From: Siphonodentalium dalli
Lineage: Eukaryota; Mollusca; Scaphopoda; Gadilida; Siphonodentaliidae
Reading direction: 5' to 3'
Assembly (NCBI GenBank): GCA_032622095.1
Contig: CP136065.1
Coordinates: forward strand, 62,665,094 to 62,729,093
DNA length: 64,000 nucleotides
Numbering within the stretch: the stretch's first letter is position 1; each line of letters begins with the position of its first letter. This document shows, in pieces, positions 47,118-58,558 of the stretch. The notes under the pieces were generated by a model. The model was not told where the DNA came from and made no database searches. It was given only the letters and a program-made list of their open reading frames with translations. Both the position numbers and the translations under genes were made by a program.

Positions 47118-49745
47118 ATGATGAAACACTGCCAACACGCGGATAAACAGATGTGCGACATGTTGGATGTTTTTGTTTGGCACCACATTTACATGTATTT
47201 CATAATCTTCCTCATTCACCGAGACCAAATTGTATGTGCATCAGGATTGCTCAGCTATCGTGGCAACTGTTCAACACAGGTGAATAACCGAGGAGATGTC
47301 ATATACATGAACTGTTGTAACACAAACCTATCGTCTGTTCCAGACAACCTCCCAGCAACTTTGGAGGAGCTGCGTCTATGTGGCAACATGATTCACAACA
47401 CAACTTACAAATTCAAGGAACTTAATGCACTGATTCGATTGGATTTATCGAGAAACAAAATAAGGCGACTTGATCGTGATTCGTTCGCTGGTTTGTTAAA
47501 ACTGGAAGTGCTCATTGTAAGCTACAACGAATTAGTCATAGGTGACATTGGTGTTCTCCCCAATGACGTGTTCTCTGGTATTCCCGGTGTTCAAACTTTA
47601 GATATATCTGCTAATGATGTTGGCAATCGATACCCAGAAGAAGCCTTGTCACAACTACTAGATCTTCGCGAACTGATAATAGACGGACAAGAAGATGTTG
47701 TGTTTGGTAAGAATTTCCTGAAGTTGACTCGCTTGACGTCCCTACATATGTCAGATTGGGCCGGGGCGCACTGTTCTTTGGTCAGATTAACGAGAGACAC
47801 GCTGCGAAATCTTAAATATTTGACGAATCTGGAGTTAATCAACTGTAACCTCGTTGAAATTGAGCGCATGGCATTCGCAGACCTTTCCAAGTTGGAAAAA
47901 CTAGACCTCAGCTGGAATGACCATATTGGTTTCGATGTTTTCGAGAACGGCTCGTTCAGTTTACCACTCACTAATATTAAGGAATTGATCTTGTCCCACA
48001 TAACTAAGCCGGGCGAATATGGAAACCACGAGGTATTTGGCCACCATTTAAAACATTTATCCAACACGTCGCTTGAGGCTATCAGTTTGGACAAGAACCA
48101 CCTGTTCTATTTTACTGATGCGGCTTTATTGATGCTTCCGATCACACTAAAACGATTTTCTCTTAGAAACAACGAACTGTACGGTGGAGAATTTATTAAG
48201 TACCTCACCCACTTCGTCAATCTGGAGTTTATTGATGTAAGTTATCAGCGACAGCCATGGGGTATTGAGAAGGCAAATTCGGTGTATCGACATGATTATT
48301 TTCCATTGAAACGGCATATCCCAAAGCGTACTGGCTGGAACATTCTACCGCTTTTCCAATCGTCTCGTCCGTGCGTGCCTGTTTTTCTTCAAAAGAAATT
48401 AATGACCGTACTTGGTAGTCATATGAATCTGCCTGGAAACCCGATACCATGCTTTGATGTCATCCTTCATCCAAATGAAGTGGAATTTATTGATATATCA
48501 GGAGACGATTTCTGCCCATGGATCGGTCCTGTTCGAGGGTTTGATTCTCTAAAAGTTGTCAATATGTCTCATAACAGGTGTGATGATGCATCAGGTGAAT
48601 TCTTCATTGGTTTCAACACATTACAAACACTCGACTTAAGCGGAAACAGCTTGCAGTATAGCATCACGAACTCTCCTGATATATTTGCAAAGATGGTCAA
48701 CCTCAAGCTAATCATATTGTCTGGAAATGGACTGAAAATACTTCCTATAAAGTTATTCACTGAGATATCAACGATGGAGGAAATCGTTTTGACAAACAAT
48801 TCACTCACAACCATCGACTTTTTGTTTCACCCGAGAGCTCGAATAGCGAATATAAACTTCGCCGATAACCAACTTGGGGAATTACCCAAAAAGTTGCGAG
48901 AAAAATTGGACGGACTGGCGCAATCCACCACACACGGAGTTAACGTTAGTCTGAATGGAAACAATCTAAAATGCTCATGTGATACAATCGAGTTCGCTTC
49001 GTGGTTGAAAACAACCAAAGTACACCTTGTAGATCACAACAGCTATAAGTGTACACATGCTAATGGAACACTAATTTACGTTTCTGGTCTTAATATTAAT
49101 CAACTGCGTCTGTATTGTGTCTTTGCAGACTTGGTTTGGGGCGCTCTCGTTCTTCTTCTGTTGTTGGTTATATTCGTCGCAGTCCCAGTAGCTATTCACC
49201 ATAACAGATGGAAAATCCGCTACTTATACTACAGCCGTGGTAATGATATAAATCCTTTCGAGTTAGAAGAGAGCGGTGCTAAATCGGAAGAAGATCCTTT
49301 AATTGAATCAGGAGTTAACTCCTATTTCTCGTTCGATGATCAAGCAGCGGAGTTCCGGATCCTGATCCAGAATTCAGTGATGAGGGTACTGGCTTCTGCT
49401 GGGATATCGAGTCAAACTCGGGAGACATGTATCAGACCCGGCCGTTCGAAGATGATTTGCATCACGCGCAGCATTAACATGACCAAAAAGACTGTTGTGT
49501 TCTGTTCAAACGATTATTTTAAAGACTTCCATAACCTTTATGAATTCAACTGTTCTATTTTGAAGGGAATTCGAACACGACGTAGGACCCTGGTTATTGT
49601 TAATCTCACCGGCATGGCATTCAACAAAACAACCGTGCCCGACGAGAGCATACTAGCTTACTTGAAGTCACACGGGAATAGCGTGTATCAGTATCGAGAT
49701 GGAAATGCTGAAAAACTGATTGACTACCTAAAAAAACAGATCTGA
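47118..49745 (+). CDS. Toll-like receptor (LRR-TM-TIR), single coding exon
   Basis: An 875-residue open frame. The N terminus is ambiguous: the ATG at 47118 precedes MLDVFVWHHIYMYFIIFL, whose own ATG at 47160 (Met15) would give a conventional signal peptide, so 47160 is the likelier start. An LRR N-terminal cysteine region (about 50-75) leads into leucine-rich repeats to about residue 600. An LRR C-terminal cap follows with C619, C621, C645 and C667. A membrane helix lies at about 669-693 (LVWGALVLLLLLVIFVAVPV) with a basic stop-transfer stretch. The cytoplasmic TIR domain is about 733-872. In it, box 1 is degenerate (VNSYFSF in place of the usual F/YDAFVSY), box 2 reads RETCIRPG with PG kept, and the TVVFCSNDYF core is present. 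A box 3 FW pair is not seen. By family knowledge it would sense microbial ligands and recruit MyD88-type adaptors. The weak box 1 makes signalling uncertain. Confidence 0.93.
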   Translation: MMKHCQHADKQMCDMLDVFVWHHIYMYFIIFLIHRDQIVCASGLLSYRGNCSTQVNNRGDVIYMNCCNTNLSSVPDNLPATLEELRLCGNMIHNTTYKFKELNALIRLDLSRNKIRRLDRDSFAGLLKLEVLIVSYNELVIGDIGVLPNDVFSGIPGVQTLDISANDVGNRYPEEALSQLLDLRELIIDGQEDVVFGKNFLKLTRLTSLHMSDWAGAHCSLVRLTRDTLRNLKYLTNLELINCNLVEIERMAFADLSKLEKLDLSWNDHIGFDVFENGSFSLPLTNIKELILSHITKPGEYGNHEVFGHHLKHLSNTSLEAISLDKNHLFYFTDAALLMLPITLKRFSLRNNELYGGEFIKYLTHFVNLEFIDVSYQRQPWGIEKANSVYRHDYFPLKRHIPKRTGWNILPLFQSSRPCVPVFLQKKLMTVLGSHMNLPGNPIPCFDVILHPNEVEFIDISGDDFCPWIGPVRGFDSLKVVNMSHNRCDDASGEFFIGFNTLQTLDLSGNSLQYSITNSPDIFAKMVNLKLIILSGNGLKILPIKLFTEISTMEEIVLTNNSLTTIDFLFHPRARIANINFADNQLGELPKKLREKLDGLAQSTTHGVNVSLNGNNLKCSCDTIEFASWLKTTKVHLVDHNSYKCTHANGTLIYVSGLNINQLRLYCVFADLVWGALVLLLLLVIFVAVPVAIHHNRWKIRYLYYSRGNDINPFELEESGAKSEEDPLIESGVNSYFSFDDQAAEFRILIQNSVMRVLASAGISSQTRETCIRPGRSKMICITRSINMTKKTVVFCSNDYFKDFHNLYEFNCSILKGIRTRRRTLVIVNLTGMAFNKTTVPDESILAYLKSHGNSVYQYRDGNAEKLIDYLKKQI

Positions 49746-50504
49746 TGAAGCCAAGAGATGAGATGCAGCCAACGGGAGGATGAAACTGTGACCGTTCAGA
49801 CACGAATGTACCGGTGTCTGTGCGATCTATTATAAACGTGAGGTATGCTTGTAGCGTGTTATCTATATGTACATGTATATAATTTAACATTGTCTAACGT
49901 GACACCCTGGAAAAGTTACATGTGATTGCTCACTTATATAGTTGCCACCCGAAATGTTTTATCTACAGAAATGTCCGGTGTCCGTCCCTCCTTCCGTCGT
50001 TCCGTCCGTCCGAAACGTTTGTTGTCCGTTGACAACTTGAATACTATTTGATAGAAATTTATGGAATATGGTGTATATGGTCCCGGTAAAGTTCAAATAA
50101 TTTTGGTCAAAGTTATGAGTTATGTCGATTTAAAATTGCTGATTATTTAATTATCCTGCTGATAACTTGAATATTTGACAAATTTTCACATAACATTGTT
50201 TAAACAATATTTATTTCAACCATAAAATACATATATATATATATTTTTACAAATGTTTATGACATGATTTAGAATAGATGAGGGTGAAAAAGTATGTAAC
50301 AACTAGCGAGTCATCATTATATGGAGTATATAAAAAAAGCGAACTTGTAACTTGGTATATAGTCTTAGTATTATAAGACAGTGCATGCCAGACAGATTTG
50401 CATTTGGGTCTGGTCGGACCATTTCTGATAGAGTTATGTCATCCATGATGATCTATGACAGTACAACATGAATTATAACATAAATTTTTCATATTGTATT
50501 TCTA
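49746..50504. other. receptor 3' flank, with a dispersed-repeat fragment
   Basis: Probably contains the 3' untranslated region at its start. No AATAAA was found in the first several hundred bases; the first is near 50836. 49970-50120 has TCCGTCCCTCCTTCCGTCGT and GTTGTCCGTTGACAACTTGA, which look like a dispersed repeat. Otherwise nothing. Confidence 0.45.
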
Positions 50505-50745
50505 CCATATACATATATTTTGCATGTCTAAATGTCTACCCATGTAGATATATGTTGCATGTCTGAAATATGTCATGTACATATATGTTGCGTTTCTAAA
50601 ATCTACCCATGTACATATATGTTGCATGTCTAAAATTCTACAATGTACATATATGTTGCATGTCTAAAATTCTACCATGTACATATATGTTGGATGTCTA
50701 AAAGTATATCATGCACATATATGTGTTGCTTGTCTAAAAGTCAAC
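50505..50745. repeat. ~37-bp minisatellite, about 6-7 copies
   Basis: Units built from ATGTACATATATGTTGCATG then TCTAAAATTCTACC repeat with small indels. The first and last copies are the most diverged. Confidence 0.9.
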
Positions 50746-51206
50746 CACCGTATACCGTAACACGAATTCGACCGTACAATTTAATATTTTGGTTGACTTA
50801 ATATGCTGCGTGGCTAGCGGCAGATTTTTTGAAAATAAATAAGAATACACTCAGCTTTTTTATGGGAAAAAAATCATCAAAGAGCTATATAAATATAAGA
50901 AATGTATACATGTACATGTAGTGGGTGTCCGTTATTGTGGATACGCCGCTGTGGTCGTTGGGGGCACATTTAATGAGAACTGATCCAGTGAATTATCATA
51001 AATAATATGACACCGTCAAAATAAGTAAAGGAAATAACTTGTACATGTATAAACATCACCACCATTCATAAAGCCCCTTTCTATGTCATATGTATTGCGA
51101 TTAAATGCATGTTAATAGAGTTGTTAACTCTCCATAACCTACACGGTGCTATGCTTTAATCTCTAATAGATGAGTTTACATGTTACTGACGAGATGTGCA
51201 TTAATT
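50746..51206. other. no recognised feature
   Basis: AT-rich sequence with ACATGTACATGTA at 50909-50921. Confidence 0.5.
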
Positions 51207-51208
51207 AC

Positions 51209-51389
51209 ACAGTGTAATATATAGAGAATCTACAATGAGTTCGCAGTTTATAGCGGAATTTACAAAACCAGTCCAGTAAATTAAGTCTGGGCCGAGCCTT
51301 TGGCGAGTTCCAGACCTAATTTACTGGACGAGTTTTGTAATTTCCGCTATAAACTGGGGACGAGTTGGAGATTCTATGTATTACATGAT
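51209..51389. mobile_element. ~180-bp fold-back palindrome
   Basis: The arms contain TTTATAGCGGAATTTACAAA and CCAGTAAATTA(A/G)GTCTGG, mirrored by CCAGACCTAATTTACTGG and TTTGTAATTTCCGCTATAAA. The centre is near GGCCGAGCCTTTGGC at 51291-51305. No ORF. Confidence 0.8.
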
Positions 51390-52688
51390 CGACAAAACAT
51401 ACTTAAATCAACAAATGGGACGCGAAACTAACATCGGCTTCTATAAGGCATGCGATGACGTTTCATGTAACTATCGTTGTTTGCCGAGCGTGTAGAAATA
51501 GTCCCAGATAAATAAAGACTCGTTGGGGCATTTAATGGCGTATATTTAATGACATAACTTTTCAAACTCTTCATTCATGATAGTTTGTTGGAAAAATATC
51601 GGAAGCCATAGTATTTTGAGACGTAGCGTACGGAATGTTAACAGACGACAAACCGGAAGTCGAAGGTTACCTGGCACTATTTTCTGTTATTAAACGAACG
51701 TTTAATATCACAATTTATAGAATGGGTTTATTGAATGGAATAAGGGTAGAATCATGTAATAAATAAACATATACAGTAAAGAATAGATGATACTACAAAT
51801 GTGCATGCATGGGGGTTTTGTGGCCTGTTCGGTTTGAGCAAACTATAACTTTATAAATACGTTTTACATTCTTGTGGAATTGAGAACTCACTTGCCATAT
51901 ATTGTGCCAAATGATATTGTTTTTCCAACTATGAATTATTTTTGCAGCTGGCAAATTTGGCAGTGCGTACTATGGTTGCCAGGTCACATACACATACATG
52001 TAGTACTGCTTTTGCTATATATAGTATAATTGTGAATAAAACATTGTTTACGCTATAATACATTGGACTTTTATTTATTTTGTGAGCATTCGCCTATATG
52101 GTTGTTAATTGTGTCCAAAACCTGTATTTATGTGTATTTTATTGTGCACCATAAATGCATGTTGATATAGGCGTATAAACTTGGCAAGAATGTCTGGAAA
52201 AAATGTCATGCATTTTTACAGAATGTTGGCTACTTTTTGCACTGTTTTCATTGATCATTTCGTGATTACTAAATATATCATTGATTGTTGTATGACTATC
52301 AGAGATACTAAATGTCACGAATGATTGCGCGATTGAATTTGCCATATATATGAAGTCTAATTATGGTCAAATGTCAGCTGTAGAATAACTTATGAAATAC
52401 AGACATTTAACTGATTCGCGTGCATTTTATAAGTACATGACAGTTTATCGTTCATATCCTGGCCCACTGTTACCCTCTGTGACGAACTGTCTGAAAACAA
52501 AATGCAAATGTGTAAACGATCCTCAAATCGATATCTAAGGCATACATGTAGTTCAGACACGTGAAAATTTGTCTGGCTTTTTTGCAACCATTTCGATACA
52601 GAAAGCTATATTATGTGCCAGAAAATTTACGCAAAATGCTTTAGATATGCATCTGTACCGCAGCTAACTACGTGGGAAGTAAAAAAAA
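51390..52688. other. no recognised feature
   Basis: The short minus-strand ORFs at 52345-52139 and 52587-52390 have no recognisable domain. Confidence 0.5.
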
Positions 52689-52689
52689 C

Positions 52690-53167
52690 TCATGAATCTC
52701 TTACTCTGGCTAACACCCGTAGAGATCATATCCCACCAGTACAAAACCTTGGAACTTTTTAAAGTTTTGACAGGGAACCGTATAAATTCGAAAAAATAAC
52801 GCGGGGAATATAGTTATCTGTTCCTTAATGAAGGCGAAGGTCCCAACTCAAAATTGCATGCTTTTATGTGAATATTGTGAGCCGATATCGCAATAAACAT
52901 TGAATAAATTACCCAGGAGAAACTCCATAATTTTAAGCGACGAAAAGCAAAATCGCTCACAAAGAAACTTAAACCGTGAAATTTCGAGTTAGAACCTTCA
53001 CCGAAAGTGAAGTACATTACTAAGGAACAGGTATTAACTAAGAAATATAATACCTGCACTGATTTTTGTCAAAGTTATAAACTTCCCTGTATAACATCAA
53101 AAAGTTCCCAGGTTTTGTACTGGTGGAATATGATATCCACGGGCGTTAGCCACAGAAGGGATTCATG
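52690..53167. mobile_element. long-TIR element, 478 bp
   Basis: Inverted ends of about 75 bases. The left CATGAATCTCTTACTCTGGC, GCTAACACCCGT and CCACCAGTACAAAACCTTGG are mirrored by CC(C/A)AGGTTTTGTACTGGTGG, ACGGGCGTTAGCCA and GGGATTCATG on the right. The interior has a smaller inverted pair (CTGTTCCTTAATGAAGGCGA near 52829 and GTGAAGTACATTACTAAGGAACAG near 53007). Superfamily and target duplication are unclear. Confidence 0.75.
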
Positions 53168-53266
53168 ATGGCATTATCTGTGCCGCGTGTCACGATGATA
53201 CCGCAATTTTCCTGTATACATTGCACTCAATGTGATCTTACAAGTATCAATCATACAGGTATTTAA

Positions 53267-53638
53267 AGGCATGGATGGCCTTCGTGATGGTCACGCTGTT
53301 TAAATAGTGACACCCGCTAAAACGGCCATAAACAGAAAGAATATTAAAATATAGACATATTTTAGTCTTACACCAATCATAAATATCGGGTAAATAGTAT
53401 GTTATTGTCAAGTTTGTACGCTTTTGTTATGTAAACAAAAACCAGTTTCTGTAACATGTTTGGCTTTTGTTTACATAATCGTACAAACTTGACAATAACA
53501 TACTTTAAACTCGATATTTATGATTGGTATAAGAACAAGGTATGTCTATATATATTTTAATATTCTTTCTGGTTATGGCGGTTTTAACGGACGTGAATAT
53601 TTTAACAGCAATACCCATCGCAAAGGCCACCCAAACCT
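53267..53638. mobile_element. TTAA-flanked fold-back element, 372 bp
   Basis: TTAA at 53263-53266 and 53639-53642. The ends AGGCATGGATGGCCTTCG and AAAGGCCACCCAAACCT are degenerate inverted copies. The arms carry AACAGAAAGAATATTAAAAT and TATGTTATTGTCAAGTTTGT, mirrored around a centre near 53452. Same family as 16645-17136 and 56737-57258. Confidence 0.85.
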
Positions 53639-54534
53639 TTAAAGGTCAATAGCCCCGTTACATGTACATACAACTACAGAAATACTTAATATGTCGTTCG
53701 ATTTAAAGACGATAGAGATGCATTTTATACGCATTTTGGCGTTTTATATTTTGGCACCATATGGATTTCTATGACGAAATACCGGCAAAACACTATACCA
53801 TGCAAACTTGCCACTGTGTTAACGATTGCTAACTTACCTTCGATTAGCTTAAATCTAATACAGAACAATCGGGTATCCAACGACGAGCAATCGAATAATA
53901 CTAACAATAGAACTCAATCTAGTCCGAGCTTTCTGTGGAAAAATATTATCTGATATGAACTGAAGTGCAATTTTTTTTTAAAATTATCACACGCGGCCCT
54001 AGCTATAAGGATTTCAGTTTATGTTTGGCAAAGACTAAAGCCGAACGTATACATTCTTGAGTTCCTACTGTTGGATTAGACAATAGACGGATTAATACAA
54101 CTAAAGACTGCGCCGCAGTTAATGTTTTCGTGGAGAGATTATCTCTGTTTTATATGGAGACCCCAGACAGCTCGGCTGGCATTCGTCCCGAACGCATAAT
54201 CAGATCTCTCCAAAGCCATTTGTTCACTCATGCAAGATTCGTACATGAGATATATAGCAAATGTTTACATAAAAAGATATATTGGGTCGTGCTGTCCCCC
54301 TCCCCAAATCAAACTTGTACATGTATGATTTGTATCCTAGATAGTTTACATCGTGATGAAGCATTGTTGATCACCTCATCGTCACCTTTACACAGACACG
54401 AAACACATCTATATTGTGAAAATGTAGAACTTAACCCTGTCAAGACATGAGTTTCGCTGGTGCAGCATTAAAGATCATGTGCCAGTGCATGCTATTATAT
54501 AGGAATCCACGCATACATATAAGAGAAGACATTG
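53639..54534. other. no recognised feature
   Basis: The 106-codon ORF at 54130-54450 has mixed composition but no recognisable domain or splice signals. It is not called as a gene. Confidence 0.45.
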
Positions 54535-54705
54535 GCTTACACGATCAATGTAAATAATGTTAGGCCAACATATATATGCTCGTATGTATGCGAGGCGCCC
54601 TATGTGAGACTCACATATATCAGAGAATGTATTAGTACAGGGTTTTCGCATATATAAGAGAATGCATTGGTACAGGGTTTTCGCAAAAAATTAGTAAGCT
54701 CCAGT
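54535..54705. mobile_element. relative of the piggyBac-like MITE interior
   Basis: GTATGCGAGGCGCCCTATGT, CATATATAAGAGAATGCATT and GGTACAGGGTTTTCGCA match the interior of 40970-41406 and the segment at 60448. TTAACCC at 54431-54437 may be a decayed left end. Confidence 0.55.
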
Positions 54706-55030
54706 CAGGTTAAAGTGTTAAAGATGCCCTGTCCGAGTTGACATCATACGGCTACCATATGCTTTATATATATATACGAGGAGATAATTAGATCGGACAC
54801 ATGAGCCCACCAACATGAGGTTTTGATGGTCAGATATTAACTGTCGAAAAAGGGAGTTTAACGCGTTTTGAATTTTTGTCAGCCTAGCAAACATTCCAAA
54901 CAGTGCCCATGCTTCCGTTAACAAAAATTAGCATGACATATTGAGCGTTCTAAATTATGAGTTATTGTGATTGTTTTAGACATATTACTTTTTATTATAT
55001 ACTTGCCCATGAATTATATGGTTTTAGCAG

Positions 55031-55078
55031 TGAGATATAAGTGATATCCCACTAGTGAGATATCGATATCTCACTGGT
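55031..55078. repeat. GATATC-rich palindrome
   Basis: AGTGAGATATAAGTGATATC, then CACTAGTGAGATATCGATAT and CTCACT make a short self-complementary block centred on ATATCGATAT at 55062-55071. Confidence 0.8.
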
Positions 55079-55149
55079 ATTATTGCGCCGTATGGATCCT
55101 CATGTGTGTAGTCAGGTTATACTTCATAGTGAATGATTTCCTGCACACA

Positions 55150-55335
55150 TCATGTACTGACATTCATTGGGGCAATCGGCAAGTAACGAAAGTATATAAT
55201 AAATACAAAATCTATACTTTTTGAGTGTTTTAAATATGGGACTATTTTTTGGGGCTTAATGTGTCAGCTTAAAATTTCTGATGTATTGACATTCATTGGG
55301 GGCCATAGGCAAGTAACTAAAGTATATAATACACA
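55150..55335. repeat. ~115-bp direct duplication
   Basis: TGACATTCATTGGGG followed by GGCAAGTAAC(G/T)AAAGTATATAA occurs at 55158 and 55279. Confidence 0.8.
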
Positions 55336-55337
55336 GA

Positions 55338-55490
55338 ATATCCACACTTTTTCAGTGGATATGGGTTAAATCTCATTCGTGATGACAAAACATTTGAATT
55401 TCCACTCGTGGCCAAAGCCACTCGTGGAAATTCAATGTTTTGTCATCACTCATGAGATATAACCCATATCCACTGAAAAGGTGTGGATAT
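55338..55490. mobile_element. 153-bp fold-back palindrome
   Basis: ATATCCACACTTTTTCAGTG and GATGACAAAACATT(T)GAATTTCC are mirrored exactly or nearly so around GCCAAAGCC at 55411-55420, ending CACTGAAAAGGTGTGGATAT. No ORF beyond the arms. Confidence 0.85.
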
Positions 55491-56732
55491 CCTCTATTGG
55501 ATGGGGATTTTGAGTGGGATATATCCCATGCGATTGGTTTTGATAAATTAAAGTAATGTAAATTAAGTGAAGTAGATATTTTTTTTTCAATCGACTTATG
55601 ACTAGACAAGGGGCAGATGACGGGCGGGCTTTCGCATGTACGGACGATTCGACGCCCGGTAATAAACCTCTTACAACTTAGCCCCTTTTTGGTAGATTTA
55701 AAAAGAGTTGGAATGCGGTGCATGAGTGCGACAGCTGCACACACAAAATCGACAATACTCACCATCCAATACCCAAGTTATGGCTCTGTTCATATATAAA
55801 TTTGGTTTTAAATCAGACCATAGATCGTGAAGTGCAAGCATGCATGTGGATCAAACACACGCTCATGCGTCTATGGTATAATGTGTATATGGACACAATA
55901 AAATACGCCACACTGTGTCAAAAGAAACAACTGATCAATTCGATAAGATCAGATTCAGATTCAGATTCAGAGCATTCAAGCACAACACTGAAAACATGAC
56001 AACCGAGTGTAGGTCGCCACATATTAAAGGGGTGTTGTACGCGAATCCGACCATTTATTAGACGCCTCCCACTTCATGCAACGGAATATGTGCTACAAAT
56101 GAATTAATTTGAGTCTAGGATGAATGCTGAATACACAGGCATACCCCCCCCCCCCCCTCCCAAAAAACGCAGGTATCAACATGACAATTATATTAAACAG
56201 AGTTTGTGACTCGAAGCATAAATTATATTACGATATTATTAAAAGTTTCAGGTTTTGCGACGGAACCACATTTAATAACGGACGGTGGATTGGGATATTA
56301 AGAAAATAAGCACTCGTCGTGCAGAAAATAGCGATCACGAAATATGACATCTAATTCAAGATTTATCAAAAAATGTACTTTGAAGCGGTAACACATAAAT
56401 ATAACATTTTATTTGGCACATTCGTCTGGGAAAATGAGATAAATCAGAAGCGTTGACATTCGTAGTAATTATATTATGAATTCTGGAATTTCGTTTCATC
56501 TGTAAATTTTTTTCATTGAGTGCTTCGGATATCGTATTCAAACTCGAGGCAGAGTATGTATCGTACTCATGTCTAATTGAAAGTCGATATATTTTGATCG
56601 ACAAACACATTTTCTTCCAAAAAGCGATGTCCGTTCCATCGACACTCACGTGCGGCGTATTGTTAATATTCTTGTTCCTACTCCAGATTTAACACATCGC
56701 TCAAATACTGGAATTTTAAACACAGTCTCCCT
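55491..56732. other. no recognised feature
   Basis: The 130-codon minus-strand ORF at 55765-55373 runs out of the palindrome above. Its upstream part has an acceptor-like TTTTGTGTGTGCAG, but there is no donor or domain, so it is not called. A short AGATTC tandem is at 55950-55968, and a C run at 56144-56157. Confidence 0.45.
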
Positions 56733-56736
56733 TTAA

Positions 56737-57258
56737 AGGCACGGGTGGCGTTCGTTGCAGACATATTCTTATCTTTTCAAATCGCCAACAACAGAAGAAA
56801 TGTTAAAAGATATATAGTTTTGCTCATATGCCAAACATAATCAGCGCGTAAATAGGACATTGTCGCCAAGACGTACGATGGTGTACGTAAACAAGGGCCT
56901 GCTCGTGTTACAGAAGTTTTGCTTCTGTTTACATAACACAGCGCAATTCTATTGGTTAATCACACACAAATGATATAAACGCTCGTTATTAGTTCCATAT
57001 CAGGAAAACAGTAACACATAACGCTCTTTATGTTTACCATATCCGGATCTAAACACAAGCCATGGTTCTGTAACGATTTTTGCTTTTGTTTACACATAAC
57101 AAAGGAAAACATTTGACAATAACATACGGTTTATGCCATATTTCTTATTGGTATAAGAACAAAGTCTGTCTATATTTTACTATTCTTTCTGTTTATGACG
57201 GTTTTTGACGGAGCTGAATATTTTAACAGCATACCCACCGCCAACGCCGCCCGTATCT
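56737..57258. mobile_element. TTAA-flanked fold-back element, 522 bp
   Basis: TTAA at 56733-56736 and 57259-57262. Termini AGGCACGGGTGGCG and CGCCGCCCGTATCT. The interior shares GTTTACATAACA, AACGCTCTTTATGTTTACCA and CAATAACATACG with the other copies. It is the longest of the three members. Confidence 0.8.
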
Positions 57259-57262
57259 TTAA

Positions 57263-57954
57263 GGAATCTCAGTCGGTGGATATAGCTGTAAGCACGCTGA
57301 TAGCGATAATTGCGGATTCAGCTGCGAATTTACGTGGTCGATGAAATTTGTAGGTGATATCGTTATTCAATCCACTCAAGTGGTTAGTTACATATGCCAT
57401 CACAACACGAAACACATACAAAGGAACGGCGACAACGAACACTTTCGCAAACGAAAATATAGGAACTCGCCAATTAACTATAGCTGGGAAGATCAAACGC
57501 CAATTAATCGAGTCGTATTTTATGTGACATCATGCTCTACAAACATCTACACAGTTTCTAGACACAAGTTTGCTCATTTTGCTCTCCAACAATTTGGTCA
57601 CAGAAACAGTGTAATTTTTAATACACAGTGAATTGTGTTCCATTTTATACATACAGAGATGTAACCGTATACGCAGGATTGTGTAACAGTCTACACTTAT
57701 ATGTGTAAGATACACTGCACTGTTATAGTGTGTAGCGGCCCGGTAAACATGTTGTTTAGCGGTATACACACATATGTGTCACAATAACACAATAACACAA
57801 TAACACAGATTTGCTTTAGTATATGTGAACTAAGCAGTTTAGTAGTCTACTGACTCCCCACTTATGGATCTACTCCCCACTCAACCACATTCTCTATTAT
57901 TGATATACCATATATACTGCCTTCCAGAGTAACTGACTAACACTTGACTAACAT
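57263..57954. other. no recognised gene; small CACAATAACA tandem
   Basis: A 10-bp tandem (CACAATAACA) occurs at 57779-57808. The ORFs at 57269-57496 and 57341-57631 overlap on opposite strands and are not supported. Confidence 0.5.
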
Positions 57955-58121
57955 ATTTATGCTGTGGAAACATAAGGAAATAAAACCTAAGTAAACCTGG
58001 TCCAGGGGAGGGTTTTGCTCGTTCACAACAGGAAAATAAAGTGCAGTTAAATGGCTGTTTATTCATAAAATAAACTACCGAAAATAAACATAATGTGAAG
58101 GTGGGAGCATCACAACCGCCC
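57955..58121 (-). repeat. split direct repeat B2
   Basis: Outer copy of the ~166-bp repeat at the distal end of the element. It is separated from A2 by 167 bases of single-copy sequence. Confidence 0.9.
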
Positions 58122-58288
58122 ACACATCACATACCATCACAGATTAACACATCTGAACCAAACATATAACTATAACACGCAACATGTCAGATACAAATCC
58201 GGAGGTGCTAAAACAGGAGATATAGTCAAATGTAATAAGTTGTACCTTTAATGAAATCAGACCCAATAAAATCTGGGAGGGAGGGTGG

Positions 58289-58558
58289 GTTTTAAAAGAA
58301 TAAAAGCTGGTGCTGAAACTTACGTGTAATAAAGAAGGACTAATTAGCCCTACATAATAGGGTTTTTTTTAAGAGCAAAAAATAAAAACAACCCTGTTGT
58401 ATTTCTTTGATCGAGCGACCGACGAAAACGTCACAGGTAAAAACAGAAGTGTACAGCAGCCAATCAAAAGTCAGGTAACCCTACAGTCACGATCAGAAAA
58501 GGCTGTCAAAACTAACTTATCCCATCACATAAAACCGGCTATTAAACATAGCCTGCAT
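58289..58558 (-). repeat. split direct repeat A2
   Basis: Contains AAAAGCTGGTGCTGAAACTT and ends AACATAGCCTGCAT. One substitution against A1 (ACAGTCACG here, ACGGTCACG in A1). Confidence 0.9.

Noticed and set aside
55373-55765. 130-codon minus-strand ORF with an acceptor-like upstream tract
   Set aside because: The C-terminal half is the translated palindrome, there is no donor, and the N-terminal half is not recognisable.
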